Assembly: GCA_014804915.1 (NCBI GenBank)
Contig: JAAUYW010000124.1
Location: forward strand, 1-7,336
DNA length: 7,336 nt
Direction of reading: 5' to 3'
Source of the DNA: Desulfovibrio sp.
Lineage (GTDB): Bacteria; Desulfobacterota; Desulfovibrionia; Desulfovibrionales; Desulfovibrionaceae
This document shows, piece by piece, positions 1 through 5,523 of the stretch (position 1 is the stretch's first letter; the number at the start of each line of letters is the position of its first letter). The notes under the pieces are model-generated. The model worked only from the letters and a program-made list of their open reading frames with translations, made no database searches and was not told where the DNA came from. The position numbers were made by a program, and so were the translations under genes.

Positions 1-923
1 CTCTGGCAGGCCAGGCGCAGCCAGCGTTGCAGGGCTGCGCGAATGTCCGCGCTGGTCAGGAACTCTTCCAGAAAATTGAAACTCAGCCCATCCCTGCCAT
101 TTTTCTGGAATTCGTCCCGCAAGCTCAGGCATCTGTCAAAATCAAGGTCAGGAGCTGGAAAACGCATGAGCAGCCAGCGCACAAAATGCGGTCCGTCAGG
201 ACGCTCCGCCTTTGCCTGCTCATTGAGCAGATCGTGAAGCTGCTCCCAGTAGCGCGATCTGAATCTGCCAGTTCCTGCTTCGCGCAGATCAATATTGGGG
301 AAATAGGTGGCAATGGTGGCAGCTGGCAGGCCGCCGTCTTTCGGCAGTTCCGGGAAAGCGCTGATGCCTGGCAGCTTTCTGCGAATTTGCCAGTTCCAGT
401 GCAGAAATCTGGCCAGAGCCCGCGCAGGCGCTGGAATATGCCAGTATAACCTTTGCGCAAGACTTCCCTGCCTGCGGCTGGCAAGAGCGGGGCCAGGTTT
501 TGCCTGAAAGGCAATCCCCTTTTTGAGACAAAGATTTTGCAGCGCTGTTTTGAGGCGCTTGTCGCAGCCGATTGCCGTAAGCCTGTCACAGCCGGATTCC
601 TGGAGCAGAAGCTCCAGGCAGCGCAGCTTGTAGATGACATACAGGGCTGGACTCAGTTTGGGATGGCGCTCATAGATGAGCGATGTCCACCACATCGAGG
701 GCTTTTCGCCGCATTCAAGCTGGCCTTGCAAGCTGTGTTTTTCCGGGTCCAGCCCGGTTTTACAGGCCCAGTCCATATGCTCGCTGCGGATTTGCAACAC
801 GTGCCGCTCCAGCTCGCTTTCAAGCGAGAGGGCGTTTTGGGGAGCCTGGCGTCCAAACCAGAGCAGTGCCTTGCCAGAGGCTGGCGCAGAGCCCTGGTCG
901 CGACAAAGGGTCAATTCAGCCAT
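1..923 (-). CDS. TIGR04326-like surface carbohydrate biosynthesis protein, 3' end outside window
   Basis: The frame is open for 307 codons from an ATG at 923 to the left edge without a stop, so the C-terminus is missing. The N-terminal region has a Trp-rich motif, MWWTSLIYERHPKLSP (residues 77-92), then a hydrophobic Leu-rich helix (93-108). Around residues 203-233 there is a TYFPNID segment followed by SRYWEQLHDLL. From memory this combination is characteristic of TIGR04326, proteins found in surface-polysaccharide loci whose biochemical activity is unknown. I see no signal peptide, membrane segment or recognisable glycosyltransferase motif. The start overlaps the end of mtnA by 8 nt (ATGGCTGA), with only a weak GGCAGG six bases upstream, which suggests translation coupled to mtnA. 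That the reading frame is a gene is very likely; the family name is moderate confidence and the functional role is inherited from the family label. Confidence 0.72.
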   Translation of the reverse strand, partial: MAELTLCRDQGSAPASGKALLWFGRQAPQNALSLESELERHVLQIRSEHMDWACKTGLDPEKHSLQGQLECGEKPSMWWTSLIYERHPKLSPALYVIYKLRCLELLLQESGCDRLTAIGCDKRLKTALQNLCLKKGIAFQAKPGPALASRRQGSLAQRLYWHIPAPARALARFLHWNWQIRRKLPGISAFPELPKDGGLPAATIATYFPNIDLREAGTGRFRSRYWEQLHDLLNEQAKAERPDGPHFVRWLLMRFPAPDLDFDRCLSLRDEFQKNGRDGLSFNFLEEFLTSADIRAALQRWLRLACQ

Positions 924-1956
924 GCGCAGCCTGCCGCATCGCTTTCCGGATCGCGGCTTCGTATGGCGGCCGCAGGATGGCCGCCTCTGTGACTATTCCG
1001 CTGATCAGGGGCGCCGGGGTGATGTCAAAAGCGAAATTCAGGGCCCTGACGCCCTCTGGCGCTATCCTGGCGCCAGCGAACTCCAGCACTTCTTCCTGGC
1101 TGCGCTCTTCTACCGGAATCTCGGCGCCTGTTTCTGCCTTCAGGTCAATAGTCGAAAGGGGAGCCGCGATATAGAACGGAATCCGGAAATGGCTGGCAAT
1201 AATGGCCGCGCCGCAAGTGCCGATCTTGTTGGCTGTATCGCCATTGGCAGCGATCCTGTCCGCGCCTGTGATTATGAGATTGACCATGCCCTTGCCCAGC
1301 AGCAGGGCGCAGGCATTGTCGCAGGCAATGGCGACAGGGATGCCCTCCTTATGAAGCTCCCAGGCGGTAAGGCGCGCGCCCTGCAGAAGCGGCCTGGTTT
1401 CATCTGCGATCACTTTGATTTTTTTGCCCTCTGCCGCGGCCGCGCGAATAACCCCCAGGGCGGTGCCATAACCGGCTGTGGCCAGGCTGCCGGCATTGCA
1501 GTGCGTGAGCACCGTATCTCCATCCTGAATCAGCGGCGCGCCATTTGCGCCTATGGCCTTGCAGATTTCAATGTCTTCTGTCTGGATTCTGGCTGCCTCG
1601 CTGTGTAATTCAGCCAGTGGCGGGCGCTGAGCCGGGCTATTGGCAATTTCAGCCATGCGATTCACAGCCCAGGCGAGATTTACGGCAGTAGGCCTGGCTG
1701 CGCCAATTTCTGCATAACGTTTTTGCAGCTCATTTTGCCAGTCAGCGCAGTCGCGCAATTCATTGGCTGCCATGAAGCAGCCCCAGGCCGCGGCAACGCC
1801 GATTGCCGGAGCGCCTCGCACCGCCATTGTCCGGATCGCCCTGATTACGTCTTCTGACGTACTGCAGGCCAGAAATTCCTCGCGCAGCGGCAGCTTGCGC
1901 TGGTCAAGCAGCACAAGGGCGTTTGCAGCAGAATCAAAGCGGATGTGGCTGGTCAT
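916..1956 (-). CDS. mtnA: S-methyl-5-thioribose-1-phosphate isomerase (MtnA)
   Basis: The enzyme isomerises 5-methylthioribose-1-phosphate to 5-methylthioribulose-1-phosphate in methionine salvage, in the cytoplasm. The protein is 346 aa, normal for the eIF2B-like MtnA family. Visible signatures are MAVRGAPAIG (residues 44-53, substrate phosphate region), THCNAG (151-156) with the catalytic cysteine C153, DETRPLLQGARLTAWEL (185-201), GADRIAANGD (231-240) with the catalytic acid D232, NKIGT (243-247) and PLSTID (266-271). An upstream ATG would give 385 aa, but those 39 extra residues lie antisense-free inside the YceD coding sequence and do not resemble the family; the ATG at 1956 fits the family N-terminus. 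Its A overlaps the YceD TGA (TGATG) and no Shine-Dalgarno is visible, so translational coupling is likely. No other methionine-salvage gene is in the window; in anaerobes MtnA can also serve a methylthioadenosine/5'-deoxyadenosine disposal shunt, which cannot be decided here. Confidence 0.96.
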   Translation of the reverse strand: MTSHIRFDSAANALVLLDQRKLPLREEFLACSTSEDVIRAIRTMAVRGAPAIGVAAAWGCFMAANELRDCADWQNELQKRYAEIGAARPTAVNLAWAVNRMAEIANSPAQRPPLAELHSEAARIQTEDIEICKAIGANGAPLIQDGDTVLTHCNAGSLATAGYGTALGVIRAAAAEGKKIKVIADETRPLLQGARLTAWELHKEGIPVAIACDNACALLLGKGMVNLIITGADRIAANGDTANKIGTCGAAIIASHFRIPFYIAAPLSTIDLKAETGAEIPVEERSQEEVLEFAGARIAPEGVRALNFAFDITPAPLISGIVTEAAILRPPYEAAIRKAMRQAAHG

Positions 1957-2480
1957 CAACGCGAAACTTTGAGATTGCGCAGGGGCGCCAGGCGCGGATC
2001 CCCTCCCTCTGTCTCGCAGGCGCATTTTTCGGAATTGAGATTTGCGCCGCATTGCGGACAAAGACCCTTGCAATCATCGCGGCAAACAGGATTGACAGGC
2101 ATGGCGAGCATGAATTGCTCCCAGCCCACCTTGGCAAGATCGAGCATTGGCGCATGCCGTTCGTATACAATATAGCCTTCCTGCTCCTCCCTGTTTTTTT
2201 CCGGGGGAATTTCCTCATACTCGCTGAAATTGGTGTCAATCCGGATTGTGGCGTCTTCAGCGCACCTGTTGCAGGGCACGGAAACAACGCCGCTGAGCTC
2301 GCCCTTGACCAGAACGCCTTCGTCCACAGGCTGCACAAGCGCCTTGCCCCTGAGCGGCTCGATTATCTTGCAGTCCATTTTGAATTCCCTGATCGCATCC
2401 TGCCAGATGCTCTGGTCGTCCAGGGCATATTCCTTGCCATCCGGCGGCAAGTCGTTGATTGAAATCAGTTTGGTGCTCAT
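1956..2480 (-). CDS. yceD: YceD/DUF177 family protein
   Basis: The 174-aa protein belongs to the YceD (DUF177) family, which is linked to 23S rRNA/large-subunit maturation and usually encoded just before rpmF. It has the CNRC pair (C70, C73) in the central domain. A cysteine-rich tail follows with C133, C137, C141, C144, C153 and C155, including CPQCG and ending in DPRLAPLRNL, the typical family C-terminus. The tail looks able to bind a metal, which is an inference. The start ATG has an AGAGG Shine-Dalgarno with a 5-nt spacer (GAGG complement at 2486-2489). The usual downstream partner rpmF is absent: the stop codon overlaps mtnA by one base. A candidate promoter lies at 2511-2538, so this gene may head its own transcription unit, possibly with read-through from the exporter gene upstream. 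Confidence 0.92.
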   Translation of the reverse strand: MSTKLISINDLPPDGKEYALDDQSIWQDAIREFKMDCKIIEPLRGKALVQPVDEGVLVKGELSGVVSVPCNRCAEDATIRIDTNFSEYEEIPPEKNREEQEGYIVYERHAPMLDLAKVGWEQFMLAMPVNPVCRDDCKGLCPQCGANLNSEKCACETEGGDPRLAPLRNLKVSR

Positions 2481-2500
2481 TTTGGCCTCTTGCTTTGTTA

Positions 2501-2528
2501 CGCTTTCGCGAGAATAACCCCGCTTTCG
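2501..2528. repeat. Two direct copies of CGCTTTCG, 20 bp apart
   Basis: CGCTTTCG occurs at 2501-2508 and again at 2521-2528, a 20-bp period that would put both copies on nearly the same face of the helix. One copy falls within the spacer of the candidate promoter and the other just downstream of its -10. This arrangement would suit an operator, but no regulator is identified and chance is possible. Confidence 0.45.
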
Positions 2529-2538
2529 TGAATTTCAA
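2511..2538 (-). promoter_or_regulatory. Candidate sigma-70-type promoter for the yceD-mtnA unit
   Basis: Read on the minus strand, TTGAAA (2533-2538, one mismatch to TTGACA) is followed after 16 bp by TATTCT (2511-2516, two mismatches to TATAAT). It sits about 30 bp upstream of the yceD ATG in the only gap of this gene chain. The match is by eye and the spacer is one base short of ideal. Confidence 0.4.
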
Positions 2539-2540
2539 AG

Positions 2541-3176
2541 TTAATCCTGCAGGCCGGCATCCGTGAAAGCCAGATACAGGGCGAGTCCGAGAAAAATGAC
2601 GGCTGCGATGCGGTGCAGGGCGATTTGCGCTTTGGGCGAATTATTGAGCCAGTTCGCAAGCCGTCCGCCCAGGCAGGCGGCGGCCGAGAAGACTATCAGC
2701 GTGGCGAGGATGAAGAGCAGCCCGAAAAGGACGATCTGCAGCCAGACCGGGCCTGCCCCGGGCCGGCAAAACTGCGGCAGAAAAGCCAGAAAGAAAAGCA
2801 GGACTTTCGGGTTTGTGATGTTCATGATTATGCCGCGCCGATAAAGGGCCCGATAGCCGGGAAACGCGCCTGTTCCGGCGGCTCTCGCCGCGCCCGCCCG
2901 CAATGACAGCCATGCCAGCCAGACCAGATAGCCAGCGCCCATGAGTTTAAGGAAGGTGAAAGCCCAGCTGGATGCGCGTATTAGCGCCGCAACGCCAGCG
3001 GCGACGGCCGCTGTGTGAAAGCAGAGTCCGGTCGCAAGTCCGAGAGTGGTGGCCAGGCCGGCGCGCCAGCCAAACAGCGCCGATTGCGTGAGCACGAAAA
3101 TATTGTCTGGTCCAGGCGCGACGCCGAGGAGCAGGGCGGCTGCGAAAAAGGCGAGGCAGAGGTCAGGGGAGGGCAT
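2541..3176 (-). CDS. LysE/RhtB-family amino-acid exporter
   Basis: This is a predicted inner-membrane exporter of the LysE/RhtB superfamily, which exports amino acids such as lysine, threonine or homoserine; the substrate here cannot be read from sequence. From the ATG at 3176 the protein is 211 aa, the usual family length. The hallmark GVAPGPDN is at residues 18-25, followed by the spaced glycines G36, G40, G46 and G50. NITNPKVLLFF (119-129) is the second family motif. Hydrophobic stretches near 7-24, 42-66, 71-92, 122-136, 145-170 and 187-203 fit six membrane segments. A TTG at 3224 would extend the protein by 16 residues, but those are charged and atypical, so the ATG is preferred. The start overlaps the GIY-YIG gene by 14 nt and lacks a clear Shine-Dalgarno, which suggests coupled translation. 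Confidence 0.93.
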   Translation of the reverse strand: MPSPDLCLAFFAAALLLGVAPGPDNIFVLTQSALFGWRAGLATTLGLATGLCFHTAAVAAGVAALIRASSWAFTFLKLMGAGYLVWLAWLSLRAGAARAAGTGAFPGYRALYRRGIIMNITNPKVLLFFLAFLPQFCRPGAGPVWLQIVLFGLLFILATLIVFSAAACLGGRLANWLNNSPKAQIALHRIAAVIFLGLALYLAFTDAGLQD

Positions 3177-3423
3177 GGCTGGCCAGAATTTCCATTTTCC
3201 TGTTTTTGGGAGCTTTTTTGACAAGCGCCTCCAGTTTCAGGGCGGCGCTGCGCGAATCGCGGCTGCAGACAGCCAGCAGCTCTACCGGGCGCCTGGCCGC
3301 AGTGTAGCGCGCGCCGCGGCCAAGCTTGCCATTGTGTTCCAGGAGGCGTCGGCTGATATCTGTGGTAATGCCGCAATAATACGTGCCATCATTGCAGCGC
3401 AGGAGATAGACTTGCCAGCTCAA
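3163..3423 (-). CDS. GIY-YIG domain protein (UPF0213/YhbQ-like), TTG start
   Basis: The 86-aa single-domain GIY-YIG nuclease-fold protein is of the stand-alone YhbQ/UPF0213 type; members are thought to act on DNA, but the physiological role is poorly defined. The N-terminal WQVYLLRC (residues 3-10) is the GIY strand, YYCGIT (15-20) the YIG strand, R25/R26 and H30 lie on the following helix, and E65 in KLEALVKK is the expected metal-binding glutamate. The core residues therefore look intact. The start codon is TTG, which overlaps the TGA of the upstream gene as TTGA; GGCGGA seven bases upstream is a plausible ribosome-binding site and there is no ATG that keeps the domain. The gene overlaps both neighbours, so it belongs to one transcript with the membrane protein and the exporter; a functional link among the three is not obvious. 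Confidence 0.88.
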   Translation of the reverse strand: MSWQVYLLRCNDGTYYCGITTDISRRLLEHNGKLGRGARYTAARRPVELLAVCSRDSRSAALKLEALVKKAPKNRKMEILASHALP

Positions 3424-3803
3424 TCCTGGAATCCGCCTGCCAGCCAGATGGTGACCAGAAGCGAGATTGTCCAGTTGCCAACGCGCCAGGCCCAGGGATT
3501 GGAGGGCCTGCCCTCCATCAGCAATCTGGTGAAATGCACGCTGCCAAGGATGGAGCCGATCGTGTAGAAGACGGCAAAACCAATGCCGGCCAGAATTCCA
3601 AACTGGCCAATGCAGATCAGGAACAGGGCGAAAGTGACGGCCGGGCCGAGGCAGCCGCTCCTCTCCATGGGAGAGAAAGTCCAGACGCCGCTGAAACCCT
3701 GCTGGCCGGCGTAGCGCTCGCGCTGCCAGTCGCGCTGTTTCTCCTGTCCGACAATTTCCGCATCCAGAACCTGGCGTTTGTTTTTTGACGTATTATCGTC
3801 CAT
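3420..3803 (-). CDS. Hypothetical small membrane protein, 127 aa
   Basis: I do not recognise this family. The N-terminal ~50 residues are hydrophilic and charged (KNKRQ, QEKQRDWQRERY) and presumably cytoplasmic. A long hydrophobic region at 52-88, rich in Gly, Phe and Ile, could be two tightly turned membrane helices, and a third lies near 107-123 (GNWTISLLVTIWLAGG). There are no enzymatic motifs. The ATG at 3803 is preceded by a good GGAGAG ribosome-binding site about 4-6 nt away. The stop overlaps the TTG of the GIY-YIG gene, so this is the first gene of the three-gene chain. It is transcribed divergently from the Sel1-repeat gene across a 176-bp spacer. Coding status is supported by the start signal, hydrophobic pattern and the coupled neighbour. 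Confidence 0.78.
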   Translation of the reverse strand: MDDNTSKNKRQVLDAEIVGQEKQRDWQRERYAGQQGFSGVWTFSPMERSGCLGPAVTFALFLICIGQFGILAGIGFAVFYTIGSILGSVHFTRLLMEGRPSNPWAWRVGNWTISLLVTIWLAGGFQD

Positions 3804-3929
3804 TTTCTCTCCAGAGGCATCGCGGCAATTGCGCGCCCAAAACTGTTGGCCCCAATGTTGGCTGTGAACAGGAAGTTTCCGGTTTCAGCAATGCTTGCGC
3901 AAATTTTCAAAGCTGATTATTTTTCTGCA

Positions 3930-3957
3930 TTGCAACCGGCTGACGCGCTAGTGTAAC
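3930..3957 (+). promoter_or_regulatory. Weak candidate promoter for the Sel1-repeat gene
   Basis: TTGCAA (3930-3935) and TGTAAC (3952-3957) are separated by 16 bp, just upstream of the Shine-Dalgarno. An alternative pair is TTGCGC (3895-3900) and TATTTT (3918-3923) with a 17-bp spacer. Neither is a strong match; the 3804-3979 spacer must drive both divergent genes, and I could not place a convincing minus-strand promoter in it. Confidence 0.25.
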
Positions 3958-3968
3958 AGGAAATCCCC

Positions 3969-3973
3969 GGAGG
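3969..3973 (+). promoter_or_regulatory. Strong ribosome-binding site of the Sel1-repeat gene
   Basis: CCGGAGGT, with GGAGG at 3969-3973, lies 6 nt before the ATG at 3980. It is the best Shine-Dalgarno in the window and fixes the start, which also begins a clean signal peptide. Confidence 0.85.
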
Positions 3974-3979
3974 TAAAAC

Positions 3980-4645
3980 ATGAAAAAGCTCTGCACCGCC
4001 GCCCTTGTCTGCGCAGGGCTGCTGCTGCCGCTTCAGTCATTCGCGGCAGGGACAACAGAGGAGCAGGACAGGATTTTGACCGAAGCCTGGACTGCCTACA
4101 ATATCGGCAATTACAAGAAAACTATCAGTCTTGTTACAAACATGGCGGCTGACGGCAATCCCCGCGCCCAGGTCATGCTTGGCCGCTGCTATGAAAACGG
4201 GCTGGGAGTGGAGCAGGATCTGGCGGTTGCCGCGCAGTGGTTTCAGCTGGCGGCAGAGCAGAATGACGCCGAGGCGCAAGTGCTGCTGGCCTATTGCTAT
4301 GAGGTTGGCGCAGGCGTGCCCAGGGATCCGCAGCAGGTGATGAATCTGATGACCCGCGCTGCCCAGGCTGGCAATGCCGAGGCGCAGTTCAATCTTGCGC
4401 TCAATTACAGCCAGGGCATCAATGGCGCGCCCAAGAATGAGCAGGAGGCGTTTAATTGGGCCCAGAAGTCGGCAAACCAGGGCTACGCCCAGGCGGAGCG
4501 CTTTCTTGGGGCCTGTTATGAATACGGTTTTGGCGTGAATGGCAACCAGCAGCTGGCCAATGAATGGTATGCGAAAGCCGAAGCCCAGGGCTTGAGCCGC
4601 AAGGGCAGCATATTCAACAAGATCACAGAGTACAAGATGAACTGA
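3980..4645 (+). CDS. Secreted Sel1-repeat (TPR-like) protein
   Basis: The 221-aa protein begins with a typical Sec signal peptide: MKK, a hydrophobic core (residues 5-18) and a likely signal peptidase I site at SFA-A (after about residue 22). An export destination in the periplasm is therefore expected. A TPR-like helix pair (37-58) is followed by about four Sel1 repeats near 62-94, 97-130, 133-166 and 169-204, recognisable by AQVMLGRCYENGLGV, AQVLLAYCYEVGAGV, AQFNLALNYSQG and AERFLGACYEYGFGV, with AAxxG or similar linkers between them. Such solenoids are protein-protein interaction scaffolds and often act in envelope processes or stress responses; the partner is unknown. Cysteines recur at the same position in repeats 1, 2 and 4 (C70, C106, C179). 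It is a single gene, the only plus-strand gene here, with its own ribosome-binding site and a strong terminator. Confidence 0.93.
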   Translation: MKKLCTAALVCAGLLLPLQSFAAGTTEEQDRILTEAWTAYNIGNYKKTISLVTNMAADGNPRAQVMLGRCYENGLGVEQDLAVAAQWFQLAAEQNDAEAQVLLAYCYEVGAGVPRDPQQVMNLMTRAAQAGNAEAQFNLALNYSQGINGAPKNEQEAFNWAQKSANQGYAQAERFLGACYEYGFGVNGNQQLANEWYAKAEAQGLSRKGSIFNKITEYKMN

Positions 4646-4675
4646 CAGGGCCTGGCGAAAAATGTCGAAGGCCTG

Positions 4676-4713
4676 GCGCGGCTTGTGAAATCCAGCGATT
4701 TTGCAAGCCGCGC
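4676..4713 (+). terminator. Hairpin terminator between convergent genes
   Basis: GCGCGGCTTG (4676-4685) pairs with CAAGCCGCGC (4704-4713), and inside it AAATC (4688-4692) pairs with GATTT (4697-4701) around a CAGC loop. In plus-strand RNA the two intervening positions form G-U wobbles, giving a continuous 17-bp stem; in minus-strand RNA they are C-A mismatches. A TTT follows immediately on the plus strand, with a TTTTTT tract further on at 4735-4740. It most likely ends the Sel1 transcript and may also serve the gene converging from the right, though no U-tract follows on that side. Confidence 0.75.
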
Positions 4714-4715
4714 TT

Positions 4716-5513
4716 TCAGATTGTGAAATATTCGTTTTTTCTGGGCGTCATGCAAAGCGGCCTGATTCTGTCTTGCACAGCCGCAAGGAATTCCTGACCT
4801 GGAATTCGCGCTCCCGCCGGACAGATATTGATGCAGCCCATGCAGGCTATGCATGCGGATGAATCAACCTCGCCAGGGAAACCGGGCCGGATTGCGCCGG
4901 TAGGACAGTTTGTCCAGCACTGGCCGCATAAAACGCAGTTTGAGTTTACCTGTTGCGGCAACGGAGTCGGCGTATAGGGACGCAAATCAGGATTGCCTGG
5001 CACTTGCAGGCCAGGCTGGCCCCTGAATGCGTCGGAGGCCAGAATGCCTGCAATTTCGCGGGCGAAATTACGCGCAGATTCCACATCAGCTTCATTTGGC
5101 CGGCCGGAAGCGCAATCGGCCGCGAGCGTGTGTTCCGCAACGCAGGCGGCAGCGCCGACCGGCAGAAAACCCTGATTTTTCGCAATTGCAGTCAGTTCGA
5201 GCAGGGCATCGTCAAAGGCCCGGTTTCCGTATGTGACCAGGATAACCGCTGGAGTCTCCCGGGCTGTCAGGTTTGCGAATCTGGCGACTGCCGGCAGTGG
5301 AACGCGGCCTCCGTAAACAGGCGCGCAAAGCAGAACTAGATTCGCCGGGCTGAAAAACTGCTTCTTATCCTGGGCTGCAAGTGGGGTGACATTCGCTTCC
5401 TCATAGCCCGCTTGCGGGATGCACTGGCCAAACGTGAAAGCGATTTGCCTGCCGTATTCAAGCGTATGGCCGCAGGGGCTGAAGCTGATGAGATGGATGC
5501 CGCTGATCTCCAT
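4716..5513 (-). CDS. EFR1-type flavodoxin-like protein with two [4Fe-4S] ferredoxin motifs
   Basis: The 265-aa protein joins an N-terminal flavodoxin-like domain to a C-terminal bacterial-type ferredoxin domain. In the first, FSPCGHT (residues 11-17) is the FMN-phosphate loop, APVYGGRVP (64-72) and TYGNRAFDDA (94-103) are the two flavin-contacting loops. The second has CVLCGQCWTNCP (C193, C196, C199, C203) and CIACMGCINICP (C221, C224, C227, C231), two complete CxxCxxCxxxCP sets for 4Fe-4S clusters. It should be a soluble low-potential electron carrier or oxidoreductase of an anaerobe; donor and acceptor are unknown. The family usually has Thr in the loop (SPTG); here it is Cys14. The gene starts 10 nt after the dnaA stop with a weak GCGGA ribosome site, so it is probably co-transcribed with dnaA. 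Nothing in the sequence shows a direct functional link to replication. Confidence 0.9.
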   Translation of the reverse strand: MEISGIHLISFSPCGHTLEYGRQIAFTFGQCIPQAGYEEANVTPLAAQDKKQFFSPANLVLLCAPVYGGRVPLPAVARFANLTARETPAVILVTYGNRAFDDALLELTAIAKNQGFLPVGAAACVAEHTLAADCASGRPNEADVESARNFAREIAGILASDAFRGQPGLQVPGNPDLRPYTPTPLPQQVNSNCVLCGQCWTNCPTGAIRPGFPGEVDSSACIACMGCINICPAGARIPGQEFLAAVQDRIRPLCMTPRKNEYFTI

Positions 5514-5523
5514 TTTTTCCGCC

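Noticed and set aside
125..640. Minus-strand frame of 171 codons
   Set aside because: It lies in another frame inside the open-ended gene 1-923, whose translation carries coherent motifs and starts coupled to mtnA; this frame is Ser/Arg/Cys-rich and patternless.
676..1608. Long open frame on the plus strand (310 codons)
   Set aside because: It is antisense to mtnA and its downstream neighbour, whose motifs are unmistakable; its translation shows no family pattern. GC-rich codon use on the true strand produces it.
1957..2073. Extended mtnA start adding 39 residues
   Set aside because: The extension lies inside the yceD coding sequence and is unlike MtnA N-termini; the TGATG-coupled ATG at 1956 fits better.
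3177..3224. TTG start adding 16 residues to the LysE-type exporter
   Set aside because: The extension is charged and would deepen the overlap with the GIY-YIG gene; the ATG at 3176 gives the normal family length.
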